Source: Dastarcus helophoroides (taxonomy: Eukaryota; Arthropoda; Insecta; Coleoptera; Bothrideridae). From it: a stretch of DNA of 64,000 nt. The stretch covers positions 1,364,001 through 1,428,000 of the forward strand of contig CM053329.1 in NCBI GenBank assembly GCA_028583605.1, read 5' to 3'. How positions within the stretch are numbered: the first letter of the stretch is position 1; the number at the start of each line of letters is the position of its first letter. Positions 10,861 through 22,312 of the stretch are shown piece after piece. The notes under the pieces were generated by a model. That model was not told the origin of the DNA. It made no database searches and worked only from the letters and a program-made list of their open reading frames with translations. A program made the position numbers and the translations under genes.

Positions 10861-11398
10861 TTTTAAATGATAGGATTTGTATTTATAAAAACATTTTTAC
10901 TTTTTTTTTCATCACACATAGTGTGTTTCTTTACTTACTAATTGACCTTTAACTAATTACTTGAAGTTAAATTTCAAACAGTGATTCAAACATTAGTTTC
11001 ATTAAAATATCTGCCTCTTTGATAGTTGACATTCCAAAGCGTGGATTTTACTAATATAGGGCATTTAACAAGAATGTTGTGCAGGAAAAACATGAACGTA
11101 GGCTATGCTGCAAAACGAGCGGTTTTCTCAGAAACTAATCGTAGAAATAAAAAACAACTACATAGCCAGAAAGGAGTTAAATGAACGTTTTAAAGAATAA
11201 ACTTTTTAACCTCCTGTTCCATTTAAGATTTTTGAAGGGGCTGCTGCGCCAGCCTAGGGGGTGCATCTGCAGGTCTCAACCTACACTAGTAAAGTGTCCC
11301 CCTCACAACCAAAATTGACCGGTTTTGGCATTTTGCGCATAACATTTTTGTTTTTTAGATGTTTGGGGTGGATCGTTTTCAAAAAATCACCCTGTATA

Positions 11399-11555
11399 AT
11401 AGCTCTTGCTTCAATGTGGTTTAAAAAATGTTTCCATTATTTTGTATGTATACATGTTGATTTGTTGCGGGAAAAATTCTATTAGAAAAAACCTGAGAAA
11501 TGTCGCGCACAATTGCACTGACCCTAGCCATTTAGCCTAATAAATTCCTTATAAA
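11399..11555. other. Nothing recognised
   Basis: Short spacer between two element remnants; no feature seen. Confidence 0.4.
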
Positions 11556-11559
11556 GAGA

Positions 11560-11830
11560 AGAAGCGTTTGGTAGGGTAGTTCGTGTTCGATTTGAATGTT
11601 TCTTATGTTAATCAATGTTAATCATGTTTTCTGTCAACGGTTTGTTGTGTGATAGCGCCTCGTAAAATTTTTCAGCTAGGTTGTCTGTGTAAGTCGTGAT
11701 AAGGGGTAAGCCTGTCATTTCATGTAGTAGTCTAATAAAGGTATATCTATTGCCATTTGGTCTTAATATTTTGTTTTGGACACTGGCATGGCCTGCCTTT
11801 TATAAATGGGTAAGCTGGTCGGAAAAGAAA
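11560..11830 (-). pseudogene. C-terminal tail of a Jockey/I-type non-LTR retrotransposon
   Basis: The minus strand reads, across frames, a segment with NGNRYTFIRLLHEMTGLPLI followed by LAEKFYEALSHNKPL. This resembles the region after the reverse transcriptase in Jockey-like elements, where a leucine-rich LH-E-GLP phrase and an A-KFY phrase occur. No reverse transcriptase core remains. The assignment is by this short resemblance only. Confidence 0.45.
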
Positions 11831-11920
11831 CATCAAATATGCCGTAGGCGAAATTTATTTTTTATTATTACAAAATAAATAAAATTCTGCTTTATTTAAT
11901 ATTAGGAGGAATCTTCTACT

Positions 11921-12151
11921 TCAATTTGAAAATTTATCAATTACATGTTGTCTAGAAATATTTTGAACCGTTATCGCCAAACTGGAAAGTCTTTCTTGTC
12001 CAGTAAAATTTCTAATAAGATTTTTAATCCGTGTTAAGACTGGAAAACTGTGTTCTGTAGTAGCACATGTGGCGAGAATAGTAAAAGGTAATACACTACT
12101 TAAGAATCTCGAGAAAAGATTTGTACAGATTTTCAGAGGCCAGCTTGCCAC
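11921..12151 (-). pseudogene. hAT transposase C-terminal dimerisation domain fragment
   Basis: A 76-codon frame carries TEHSFPVLTRIKNLIRNFTG then QERLSSLAI. This matches the hATC dimerisation region (xxERSFSxLKRIKxxLRxxMxxxRLxxLALL) of hAT transposases. The usual serine/arginine pair of the ERSFS motif reads EHSFP, and the domain is cut off from any upstream catalytic part. It is an isolated fossil exon-like piece about 2 kb from other elements. Confidence 0.65.
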
Positions 12152-13060
12152 TAAAATTGGATTTATTTTTACCTAAACTATTTGGGGGTTGTATAAATAA
12201 AATAACCGCATATTTTCTGAAACCTCTTTATTTTCCCTCTGTTCTTATTGTTGCCCTTACAAAGGATGATCGACGAGGAAGCCTGTTTTTTTTTGACGCG
12301 CCCCCTATCTTCGCTTCCGAGGTGGCGACAAAGTCGAATTCAAATTTACTTACAACTACAAGTTTGGAAAACGATAATCAGGATAATCAGAAAATCTATG
12401 TTAGTTTATAAATTATTTTCCGTTTTAAACAGAAGGCATACCAACAAATTAAAAGAGATTATGTATTATACATTTTTTATAGCTACTCCGTTTTATTAAA
12501 TTTGATACTGCAGGAGTTTATCTAGCTTTCAAAATAAGAAGACTTTTTTCTTCAAAATTCAAAGTTTAAAATCCATTTTTCATTAACGTAATTCTGTCTT
12601 CCAACCTACTAAATGTGGCCTGAAGTTGCGCCAACCACACTTTTAGCTTATACCCTTTCTGTCCACAGCTTACTCTCGCACAAAATTATCTGAATTATTT
12701 TTATCGTCAACGCTATAAAGTGGCACTATTTGTCAAAAAGTCAGTTAATAAGTATTTACTAGTTATTATTTAAAACTTTTGCATTATAATTGGTCTCATA
12801 AACAACTTCTGAATAACAAATAACACAAATTCATATCATAAGACACGTTTAGCCGGCGCGAGCACATTTCCCATTGGATCTCAATGAAAGACTGTAATAT
12901 GGTGTTCCGACAGCTTATCGAGTGTCTTCGATGCGACATATAGTTTCGACAGGTGGCGTGAATTAGTGAAAGCATTGTTTAGGACACTAAATAAATAGTG
13001 TTCACAGCCATCACATAGAAAAAGGGTTTAAAAATAAAATTATATTTGAAAATTGAAATA
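12152..13060. other. No feature recognised
   Basis: The sequence holds short open frames at 12,121-12,499 without family resemblance. The patch at 12,840-12,970 is less AT-rich than the surroundings but shows no coding pattern. Confidence 0.35.
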
Positions 13061-13158
13061 CACAACTTGTCCCCTGAAACCAAGAAAGATTAAAAAACAC
13101 AACAAAGGTTTCTCTAACGCGTTTCGACAGCCATGCTATCATCTTCAGAGAGTATCTC
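13061..13158 (-). mobile_element. Truncated PLE terminal sequence, family A
   Basis: About 100 bp starting CTTGTCCCCTGAAACCAAGA (13,067) match the ends of the PLE elements at 21.1 kb and 44.2 kb. They include the hammerhead motif and stop just past it. The coding part is absent. Confidence 0.7.
13111..13152 (-). ncRNA. Hammerhead ribozyme motif (PLE family A)
   Basis: The minus strand reads CTCT, core CTGAAGA, one bulged T, stem II GATAGC-ATG-GCTGTC, GAAA, short stem III around ACGCGT, cleavage triplet GTT, then AGAG which pairs with CTCT as stem I. All canonical core bases are present (position 7 is free in the consensus). Stem II keeps a wobble pair where the 44 kb copy has a Watson-Crick pair. 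Confidence 0.65.
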
Positions 13159-13227
13159 TCTGATGATGATGATTAAAACAAGGAAAATCAACAATTCCTT
13201 AAAAATGTTGATTAGAAAAAATCAGAA

Positions 13228-13232
13228 AATGT

Positions 13233-13273
<41 letters not shown>
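13228..13273. repeat. (AT)n microsatellite at the 3' end of a retrotransposon
   Basis: About 20 uninterrupted AT units lie directly beside the 3' end of the minus-strand reverse transcriptase element. This fits the simple-repeat tails of some non-LTR retrotransposons. Confidence 0.8.
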
Positions 13274-13276
<3 letters not shown>

Positions 13277-14830
13277 CGATCTCCCTTCTACCTTTCGGTG
13301 TCGGCATTAATATTAATAGCTATTTTCTTTTCCTTTACACGTTTTCTAGGTATTTGTTCCATTTTTTTTGATCTTGTGCTAATTGTTTTGTCTCTGTTGT
13401 TGTTTGTTTCTTGCTTCTGAGTATTTTTCTATTATGTTGTTCCAGGTCTCTTTCGGTCTGCCTCTATCACTTCTGATGGCTGGCTTTGCCTCCCATACTC
13501 TTTTTACCAATCTGCTATCCTCCATTCGTTGTATGTGTCCCCACCATGGCAATTGCCTGTGTTTAACATATTCTAATATTGATCTTGATTCTAGTTCTGC
13601 TCTTATGTCCGTGTTCCTTATTTTATCTCCTCTTGTGATTCCTTTGACTGTTCTTAGGTATTTCATTTCTATGGCTTGTATTTTATTTTTCGTTTTTCTC
13701 TCCAGTATCCATGTTTCGCTTCCCTACGTGTGTATAGGTCTGAAGATTGAATGGAATATTGTTATTTTGGTTTTATTCGAAATTTCCTTCTTGCTGATAA
13801 ATCCGTCTTTTAGTAGATGGGTATGTGTTTATGGCTTTTTGTGTTCTCTCCATTATGTTCCCTTCTTGACTTCCACTGCTGTCTATTATTGTGCCAAGAT
13901 ACTTGAATTGTATCACCTGTTCGATATCGTTATCTTGTATCTTTATGTTAATCTTTTCTTGTTTGATTGCTATCAACATTACATTGCTTTTTTGGAGTTT
14001 ATTTTCATTTAGTTTTTTTCTAATATTCTGTTCCATGTATTTATGTTAATCCTCTTTCTGTATTAGTCTATATTAGTAAGTCGTCTGCAAATGCGCATTG
14101 TCTAATTTTTACTGGTTGTAGTTTCCTCATTCCCACGTGCAGTTCTTGCGTGTCTTGTTTACTTTCTTCAATTAGGTGGTCCATGAAAATATTGAACAGC
14201 GCGGGGCTTAGAGCATCTCCCTGTCTTAACCCATTTTTTGTTTTAAATGTTTTCGATGTTTTATTCTCTTTAATTACTTGATTTAGGTTCTTCTTGTATA
14301 TACTTTTTATCGCTTGTATTAATTTTTTATTTATGCCCATTTCTTGTAAGATGTTCCATATTTTCTTACGATTAACCCTATCGAACGCTTTTTCCAGGTC
14401 AATAAATGCAAAGTATGCTTTTGGTCGAGGTTTTTCTATTATCTGTTTTATTGTGAATATATGACCATATACGCTTCTTCCTGTTCGAAATCCACTTTGT
14501 ACTTCGTCTAGGTTTGGTTCTGCATATAATTTTAATTTTTTTTCTAACATTTTTTCATATACTTTCAGAGCTGTGCTTAGTATTGTTATTCCCCTGTAAT
14601 TAGTGCATTCTCTTGTATCTCCTGTTTTATGAATGGATAATATTAGGCCTTTTTGTCAATCTTCTGGTATTTTTTCTTCTCTCCAGGCGCTATTACATAC
14701 TTTCAATAATAATTCTGTTGCACTTTCTCCCATATATTTTAACATTTCTGATGTTATTTTGTCGTATCCTGGGGTTTTCCCATTTTTTACGACTAAATTA
14801 CTTCCGCAATATCTTCCAGTTTAAACTGGA
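13274..14830 (-). mobile_element. 5'-truncated non-LTR retrotransposon
   Basis: The minus strand carries the reverse transcriptase and the C-terminal region of a non-LTR element. The 5' end is cut at about 14,830 before the finger region, and no endonuclease is present. The 3' end runs into an (AT)n tail at 13,228-13,273. The closest family by phrases is the RTE/CR1/Jockey assemblage; I cannot separate these with confidence. Confidence 0.8.
13379..14830 (-). pseudogene. Non-LTR reverse transcriptase, broken
   Basis: This was a reverse transcriptase acting on element RNA at the chromosomal target. From 14,830 downwards the first frame holds KITSEMLKYMGES and NYRGITILSTALKVYEKMLE. A 160-codon open block (14,550-14,068) has QSGFRTGRSV, motif A AFIDLEKAFDRV, motif B GLRQGDALSPALFNIFMDHL and motif C FADDLLI with both catalytic aspartates. 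After a frameshift come YLGTIIDSSGSQEGNI (14,036-13,773) and, after another, WWGHIQRMEDSRLVKRVWEA and RGRPKETWNNI (13,666-13,379), the usual C-terminal signature of insect elements. Catalytic residues survive, but frameshifts at about 14,060 and 13,720 and loss of the 5' half make it inactive. Confidence 0.85.
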
Positions 14831-16160
14831 ACCTGGAAGATTCTAATTTAAAACTAAAAATGTTGGGGGAAAAGTAGATAATTATTGTACAAAACATTCA
14901 ACACTTCAAAATCTTTTAATAAGTTTTGAGGTTTTTGCCATTTTAATTATTTTTCTTGAATTTTGCAGTTTTCAATTTTCACTTTTTATGTCAGATTTCC
15001 AAAAAAGCTAGAAATTTTGAGCTAAAAATCTGAAACATTTTTGAAATTCCACTCAAATTTAAACTGGAGTGTGTTAAAAAATATTAAAATTTAGAAAAAA
15101 ACACTCAAAATTAGAAATTTTCTTTGCAATTTTGTGTTTTTTTTTCTGGAACCTCATTCTCGAAAGGTAAATTTCAGATTGTAAATTTTTAATTATTGTT
15201 TAAAAATTAATGCAATGTTCAGTTTCCCAGTGTTGTGAAATCAAAAACATTTTAAAAATTAGAAATTTTGAGAAAACACTTAATATTAGAAAATCTCTAG
15301 AAATTTCGAACTTTTTCTCGAAATTTTAACTTTTTATCAAAATTGAAGACAAAATATGAAATGTTATCTTTTACTTGAAATGTTGACTTCGGTGTAGTAT
15401 TTTTCGACCTGTTTCTAAAATTTAAAGTTTTTTTTCAAAAATTCCTTCTTTATTTTCGAATTACAGTTTTATCATTTTAAATTTGTAATTTTTCTTGCTT
15501 AAATTTCCAATTTTTTGACTTTAAAGGCAAACTGTATACTCTGTTTCTGAAATTCCTTAAAAAAAACTTTCTTTAGAGTCTGAGTTCAAATAGAATTTTC
15601 GAGATTAAATTTGAATTTTTAGGAATAAATCGATTTTTTGAGTTAAAATTCGTAATTTTAAAATTCGCACTTTAAAGTGCAAACAAGATTAAAATCAAGA
15701 TTTCGAATTGAAATATGAAATTAAAAACAAATATATTACAAGAAAAAGTCTATCTACATTTCAATTTTAGTCACATTTTAAAGAAAGTACCAAAATTTAA
15801 AATCCGAATTTCGAGAATAAATTCCAAGTATAGAAAAAAATCAGAAATTGGAAAAACACTCGACATTTTTGGAAATAAAATCATAACTTCGAGAAAAACT
15901 TATTGTTTTATTGAAATTGAGAGATTTTTCTGGAATTTTAATTTCTTCTCGAGATTTCAAGTTTAAATTTAAAAATAATTTTTAATGTTTGAATAACAAA
16001 GTTTATAAAAACTAAATTTGCAAAATAAGTTCTTGAATTTTGAAATTTAAACTCAGAATTTTGAGAAATGATCGAAAAAATGTTGAAATTTATTTAAAAA
16101 CTCAAATTTTAAGAGAAAAGTTTAAATCTCAATACAAAAATGAAATTTATTTTGTTAAAA
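14831..16160. repeat. AT-rich array of a degenerate TCGAAATTTTGAGAAAA-like phrase
   Basis: About 1.3 kb is made almost wholly of short variants of AAATTTTGAGAAAAACTCGA and its complement, spaced roughly 20-30 bp apart, with no coding frame beyond chance. Related arrays lie at 22.4-23.7, 28.4-30.0, 49.1-50.3 and 54.2-58.7 kb. Confidence 0.55.
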
Positions 16161-16725
16161 TATTTTAGCCATTTATCAGCTCATGTACGGATGATCCTAA
16201 ATCCTAAAACAGCAGCCATTATAGCATTAATTCAATTTGTGAAGCGCAACTTGTACGCATCTTCTAAAAGGGATAATTTGTTATTTTAATGCAAAAAATG
16301 TCCAGCAAACTTTTAAGGAGTGTGGTGTTTTGGCTAATTTTAAGTAAAATTATTAAAATTGAAAGTGCCAAAACTGCAATTGTAACTTATTGTCTTGGAA
16401 TTAGTAAAAAGGAAAAATAAACTTTGGGATACTTAATTTTTATGTAATGCAGGATAAAAATCGGCATTTCCTGCAATTGCAACAATTATTATGAAGATAA
16501 TAGTAATTTTTTAACAATAAATTGCTTCAAAAGAATTACCTGTTGTTCAAACACATTAAGTCATTTTTTGGGTAAATTTAAATTACTATTAAAAATGCAG
16601 TTTTTCGCCGTATTCTATCAGGTAGTGCTAAAACACACTAATTTTACTTAACCACTGTAGTAAATCTCTGTTATCAGTTTTTAGGAGTAAAGCGCATAAA
16701 CCCATTAAGTCACTGACTTAAAGCG
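16161..16725. other. Nothing recognised
   Basis: AT-rich spacer between the AT array and the truncated 3' side of the BEL element. No second LTR of that element was found here. Confidence 0.35.
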
Positions 16726-19700
16726 TTACAAAACTACATCCTTTCTCTGACAGTTGCCCAGGACAAAATAAAAATCATTGTTTTGTAAGATTATATGCAG
16801 CCTTGGTTGAAATATATTTGACAACAACGGAAGCTCATTCATCCATCGACGAAAGATCTTTTCTGTTTCCATATTCACTGGAACATCCCAACGTAACTGT
16901 TGTTGCCATGTTCTCTGCCAAAGCAATTTAGGTTCTAAAACAGCCGGACAAGTAAAGCCAATTGGGTCAAACACTCGTAAAGTTACGGACAAAATTAATC
17001 TCTTCTTACAGTTTCACCTTGAATGTTCAATGTGTCTCTTAAGTTATCTTTATTAAGAGCCAACGTATTATTGGTGGGATTTCAAGATAAACCAATTATA
17101 GGTCCCAAAGATGCATCACTTTTAGTAGGTTGACTAAACTCGCACCCTCTTAGGTCAAAACAGGCTTCGGCCATGATCTTGGTAGATTCGTGTATAGATC
17201 GCTCTAGAGTCTATATTAGGTAAACTTGTGATACAGTTATCAACGTAGAAGCTCTTGGGCAGTTTCAAGATGGTGTCTCTCGAATAAGATGAACTACGAC
17301 TTTTCCGATTCCTTGGCCAGATGTTTTGTGATCGTTGCAGTTAACAGAAATGGACTTCAAACAAGTTAGACCAAAACCCACTCTGCAGTGACGATACACC
17401 TTCAACGCTCCATCTGTTCCATACCAAAAAAATCTTAGATAGTCTCTGTCGGCTTCACGTAGGTTAACTTGTAAGAAAGCTTTACGTATATCAGGGACAA
17501 CGCCCAATTTGTTCTCTCTGAACCTTAGCGAAATCGAAGGAATTAGCTCTATAAGATTCATTCCCTTTTCTAAGCGTTGGTTTAAGGACGGTTGATTCTT
17601 TTCCCTTGCTGAAGCGTCAAAAACGGTTCTTATTTTTGTTGTTAGACTATTCTCCTTTATAACTAATCTGTGGGGAAGGTAATGGCAGTTGCTTTTCTTT
17701 TGGTCCTCTTCAACTTATTCTATAATGTTCTCGTTCAACCATTCTTCAAAAACAAGGCTATATGATTCCAAAAATCCGTTGCCTTTTAATTTCTTTGCAG
17801 TAAACTCCATTCTTCGTTTGGCAATGTGACTATGATTAGGTAACGAAAGATGACCTTTTAACCAGGGAAGTCGTCTTTCATACCCCCCATCGTCTTGAAT
17901 TCTCACCGCCTCTTGAAAAAACTCTTTGGCAGCCAATGCCATTTCATTACGTGACTTTTTTTCAGCGGGATCAGTTATACCCAAAACATCCAGGTTCCAA
18001 AGGTCAGTTATGCAGGAATTTTTAACAAAGAGTGACAGTACATACCAAGCTACATTGCTTTTAAGACTGGCAGAACGTACGCGTCCTGATATCGTCCATC
18101 CTAAATATGTTTCGACGGCTACAAGTCCACACAGCAAAACATGTCTTTTTCCGATATAGAGTTTTCTAGAGACATCTGCACCTATCAGAAGTTCAACAGT
18201 ATCCTCGCTACCGGTATCTTCAAATTGGATATTAAATTTTACCAGTGTTCATCCATCCAAGGCCCATAAAATACTGGAGAAACGCCTGCGCATATTACTG
18301 GCTGGTCAAGGACTTCAATGGAACAGAAGTAGTTGCCACGACTCAAAACGACTTCATAACAGTTATGTTCCTGCTTCTGTTCCATACCACCAAACAGACA
18401 ATGCCAAATTATTTCTTTACTTTTTGCAACAAAACCTAATTTTTGAGCGGTTGACTTTAAAACATAAGATTGTTGCGAACCATTATCTATTAAAACTCTC
18501 ATATAGCGCGAACCACGATCACTATTTAGTTTTACTCGTAATGTTGTTAAAAACACGTGACCATCAGTGGTATTAGTAAGTGACTGTTTTACAATCCCTT
18601 TTTTATTCTCAGAACTCTTTTCGCTTAAAGACTGTTCGTTGATATTTTGCTGATACGAAGGCAATTCAGGATACATCAATGTTGTATGATATTTGTTACA
18701 AACAACGCACCGTAGATGTCCCCGACACTTTTCAGATTGATGTCCCTTTTTTAAACAGCAAAAACAAGCATTATTCTTTAACAAAATATCTCTTTTTTGC
18801 TTTAAACTCAATTTCGATACTTTAAAACAGTCAGTACTGTTGTATCCGCCTTCACAAAAAACACAGCTAACGACAGCGCAATTTACTAAGTCCGCAGCCG
18901 TTGATAAGTGTTGTACATTTTTGTGCTTTCTGCTTGATATCTGATCCTTACCTGTACTGGAAACATCAATGCACAACCCAAAATTTTCCGAAGCTAGGCT
19001 AATACGCTGTTCATCATTCACCTCATTTTTAAGAAAACACATCAAATGTTTTAAGTGACTCTCAAGCGAGATCTGGAGGCTTTTCTGAAATTGAGAAAAA
19101 CCCTTCTCTACAACCCATACACTGCCAAACCCTTAGCAAATCTTCTGGTAAACAAGACTCTATTGACGGAAATATAACATCAGAATATTTTTCAGAAGTT
19201 ACACCCAGAGTTTCAAGAGCCCGTAACTGCGTTTCTAATTTGTCGTACAAAGCCAAAAGGTCCGTCTTATTTTTCGAAGTAGCATTTCTAATTATAAAGC
19301 TAAGTAGTTTCCTCACCTGAACTTCAATCTGTAAATCATCCTGACCATGTCTATATTTCAAGGCATTAACAATTTTATCGTAATTTTCATCAATTGCCGG
19401 GTACCTTTCTACCAACTGTCTGGCACGACTATTTACCAATGAATGAATGAGGTACTGAATTTTATCTGCCTCATCGAGATCGGATCATCATTTATTTTCC
19501 TGAACTGGGCCCAGAATGGTAACCAGTTTCGAATGTCACTACCAAATTTTTTGAACTCTATAATGGGTAATTTAAATTTACGCCTACCTGTTACACCGAC
19601 TGTGTTACCTGACTCTACATCTAGGTTCTCTACTATTGGCATTGGATTTAGGATCAAACCATTGCAGCGAAGTCTCAAATCTGCAAATCTTTTGTCGTAA

Positions 19701-20060
19701 CTGTCGCATGTCTTCATCTCGAGTAATAAATCGTCTTCATTAAAGTCGGTTCCGAGAAGGGTTTCATAAAGCTCGCCATCCAACTTTTTTAGCTCAGTAT
19801 GTCTATTTGCTAATACCCCAAAACGCACTTGAATATCTCGTAGACTATCGGCACCAGGCCCTGCCGTTATTAGCAACTAGTCCAGTTCATTTGCGCCTTT
19901 GGTAAAGCAGCACGCAGGACCTTCCTGTGCTTCCTTTTGGTTTCCATTTTGCTACGCAAGGTTAGCTACAAACTTGATATTCAAAACCAATTGGCACCCC
20001 CAAAGCATTCCTTGCTTCAAATCAAGCCGTTCTTATTCACTTCTAGCCTGCCTCCGACGT
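16726..20060 (-). pseudogene. BEL/Pao Gag-Pol polyprotein, fragmented
   Basis: Frames in order on the minus strand are as follows. 19,876-19,433: gag with KLPIIEFKKFGSDIRNWLPF, the DUF1759-type core. 19,439-19,062: more gag. 19,045-18,239: cysteine-rich zinc-knuckle region (CFCCLKKGHQSEKCRGHLRC) then a retropepsin-like domain with VLIDNGSQQSYVL, where the expected DTGS reads DNGS. 18,137-17,715: linker with GRVRS and GYERRLPW. 17,640-17,265: reverse transcriptase with VFDASAREKNQPSLN, then ELIPSISLRFRENKLGVVPD and IRKAFLQVNL. 16,992-16,726: VFDPIGFTCPAVLEPKLLWQ and the W-D block of the peptidase A17 region. At least five frame breaks separate the pieces, and the protease active-site change alone would be damaging. 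Confidence 0.85.
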
Positions 20061-20084
20061 CCTGTCACGGTCGCCATTTAACTA

Positions 20085-20260
20085 TGTCGGGTCCAGGAAA
20101 TAATTCACCATTATCTAGCTCACGATGGTTCGAAATAATTCATTAGAAGCAGCTGTAAGTGAATCTTTATTTTTTCATTATTTTTTTTTGTCTTCTTGAT
20201 TACACACCTTTTTGTTTTTCATTTGACTGCCACATCATGAGAAACGCCGTGTCCCTAACA
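20085..20260 (-). repeat. BEL/Pao 5' LTR
   Basis: A 176 bp LTR reads TGTTAGGGACAC at its start and GACCCGACA at its end on the minus strand (TG...CA). It contains AATAAA as a polyadenylation signal. A short spacer separates it from TGGCGACCG at the putative primer-binding site. Its homologue at 61.7 kb confirms both boundaries. Confidence 0.75.
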
Positions 20261-21075
20261 ATAATAGTAGATTTTTAAAAATGGTGGCTTATGCATTACA
20301 AAAAAAAACTGAAGCAGAATTTCCCACAAGGCAAAAAAGTATTATTTTTGATTTCTAAATTACACCATTATACTCATAACATAAATATTCCAGGTCTTAT
20401 TAGAACCTCTGAGTTTATTAATGGTTGTTTTTGGCAGTCATTTAAAGTTCGTTATCCAAGAAATACAAATTTTCTTAATTTTCCTATATCTTCTGTTTAC
20501 AAAGTACCTCTTCCAATATACATATAATAATTATCAATTATGGGAAAACAAAGCAGCCCAGGCAGCGTGAGCGACTTGATAAGAAATAAATTTTCTAAAT
20601 ATTGCTATTTGTTATATTATAATATATAGTTTGATACTGATATACCTTAGGTCAATATTTTTTGAGTTATTTTAATAAAGTACATTGTTTATAAATAAAT
20701 ATATTTGCTTAAGTTACGTCTATTTGGACTTCTTTTCTCCTTAAACCACAAAAAGTATAAATAAAAACAGCTCCCTGTTGCCACAGAATGTTCTTTTAAT
20801 TTACCAAAATTTGTGAAAAATAATTTACTGTGTTTAAGCAACAACTCGTTCAAATATACATGAAAATTGCAGAAGAAATGCAAGTGTGCCTTTCGAAAAC
20901 TTTATCGGTTAAACCCGCCAGCCAATAACAGCGAATCCGATTCGCCAGTCTTTCCCTTGAGGCTGTCTACTCAAAATTTGCCATTTGAAAAACTGCAATG
21001 CTATCATTATCCGAAAGTATTATTATTATTTTTTTTTTTTTTTGGTGAAACAGACTGATCTTTCGCTATTTTCAA
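20261..21075. other. No feature recognised
   Basis: Intronic or intergenic AT-rich DNA with short chance open frames (for example 20,291-20,527). No repeat partner was noticed inside the window. Confidence 0.35.
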
Positions 21076-21079
21076 AAAT

Positions 21080-22080
21080 TAACATACAAATCTTGTCCCC
21101 TGAAACCAAAAGAGATCAAAAAACACAACAACAGTTGCTCTAATGCGTTTCGATAGCCAAGCTATCATCTTTAGAGAGATACTAAAACCTAATTCTAATT
21201 TAACCCTTATATACTGAGAACATTCACTTCGTGCATAATCAATGGCATCCGAACACGCATGTACATCTAATCATACACGTCGCAGTGTTACCATTTCTTA
21301 TCTGTTGACCTTAACTATTATTAACAGGGATGAGTGGCCTAAAAGCCCAGTGCAACCATTCATACGGTCATACTCCATCCTTACAGATGGTTAAGTTTTC
21401 ACACGCATTCAACACATTCTTATTTACTTCTTTTAACAGTTTAATATTATTATCTATCCTATGGTCTAATTCAAAAACAAGGCGGGCTACACGATTTCTC
21501 AGTTCTTCCGTACTTCAAATGAGCCAAATGCTCCTCTGCTGGATTTTAAGAAAACTTTGGTAAATATTCGACTTGTCCGTTTGTTCTACTTTATCTTTCA
21601 AACTACCCAAAAGTGATTTTAATTTTTCATTAAAGCTGTAAATAACCCTTAAACCCTATTTTCGTAAAATTCCACTCAAAACATGCGTAAGCGTGGGTTG
21701 AAATGGAAGTGAGACGAACTTTAAGTTTCTGTTTTCGTCATCTCGGAAAATCCTATTTACCAATGGCCGTTTAAGTTTTTTCTAATTAATAATTTTATTA
21801 ATAATATTCGGATCGAACCCCGTTGACTTCAGCTATATGTTTAAATTGATTTAAGGAAAGCAGATTGCTATTCCTCTATTTGTAAGAGAGGACTCGAAAT
21901 AACCATCACTAAAATACCTTCCATTAATAATACATGATGGGTCCCGAGTCAACTTTCTTATTACAGAAAAGCTCTAGAAATGATAGCCTCCGTTTCAGAT
22001 CGATATTGATGTTGTTATTAAATCTTACAATAAAAGTTTTTTCCTTTACTGTTGAGAACACATCACAGGCACAGGAAGAA
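21080..22080 (-). mobile_element. Penelope-like element remnant, family A
   Basis: The 3' terminal sequence (CTTGTCCCCTGAAACCAAAA from 21,091, hammerhead motif at 21,138-21,178, a TTCACTTCGTGC block) is followed on the minus strand by a decayed coding region. GIY-YIG pieces at 21,560-21,330 align with the intact frame at 44.4-44.7 kb. Further up, at about 21,970-21,580, lie RRLSFLELFCNKKVDSGPIM and other connector-like phrases of Penelope proteins. Many stops are present. Confidence 0.7.
21138..21178 (-). ncRNA. Hammerhead ribozyme motif, core-mutated
   Basis: Same layout as the 13 kb and 44 kb copies, but the core reads CTAAAGA (G5 to A) and the cleavage triplet region reads ATT. Stem II is GATAGC-TTG-GCTATC. 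Both strands of the stem changed relative to GACAGC/GCTGTC, so pairing is kept although the core is dead. Confidence 0.6.
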
Positions 22081-22312
22081 AAACATTATTTTTATATAAA
22101 TATACTTTAAAAGTGAAGTGTGTATTTTATTAGGTATGGTTTATTAGTTTATTGGTTAGCTTAATAAAAAAAAAAGTTAATGAGAATGATCAAACTAATA
22201 TTTAACTTACACAAAATACAAACAACACATCGTTGCCTGAATTAAACAAACTAGCATATTAAGGCAATTAAGATGATCCAAATTTCTTATATGAGTTTAA
22301 AACGCTACATAC

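Larger units (their letters stand above)
8496..11398 (+). mobile_element. Tc1/IS630-type transposon with long TIRs, carrying a nested foldback
   Basis: The outer ends are inverted repeats flanked by TA: TACAGGGAGATTTTTTGAAA from 8,496 and TTTTCAAAAAATCACCCTGTA to 11,396. Inside the ends, further matching blocks extend each arm to about 270 bp once the nested insertion is removed. They include GAGGGGGACACTT, CCTGCAGGTGCACC versus GGTGCATCTGCAGG, and TTTATTTCTACGATTAGTTT near 9,726-9,744 versus its reverse complement near 11,137. The transposase pseudogene lies between the arms. The left arm is split by the foldback at 8,568-9,587. Confidence 0.8.
16726..20260 (-). mobile_element. Decayed BEL/Pao LTR retrotransposon, 3' half missing
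   Basis: The element reads right to left: LTR (20,260-20,085), a primer-binding-like TGGCGACCGTGACAGG (20,076-20,061), gag, protease, reverse transcriptase and the start of the A17-type region, ending at about 16,726. RNase H, integrase and the 3' LTR are absent, so the copy is truncated. A solo LTR of the same family lies at 61,695-61,853. Confidence 0.8.

Noticed and set aside
13383..14012. 209-codon + frame rich in F, L, S and C
   Set aside because: It is the antisense of the reverse transcriptase element and has the composition expected of a shadow frame.
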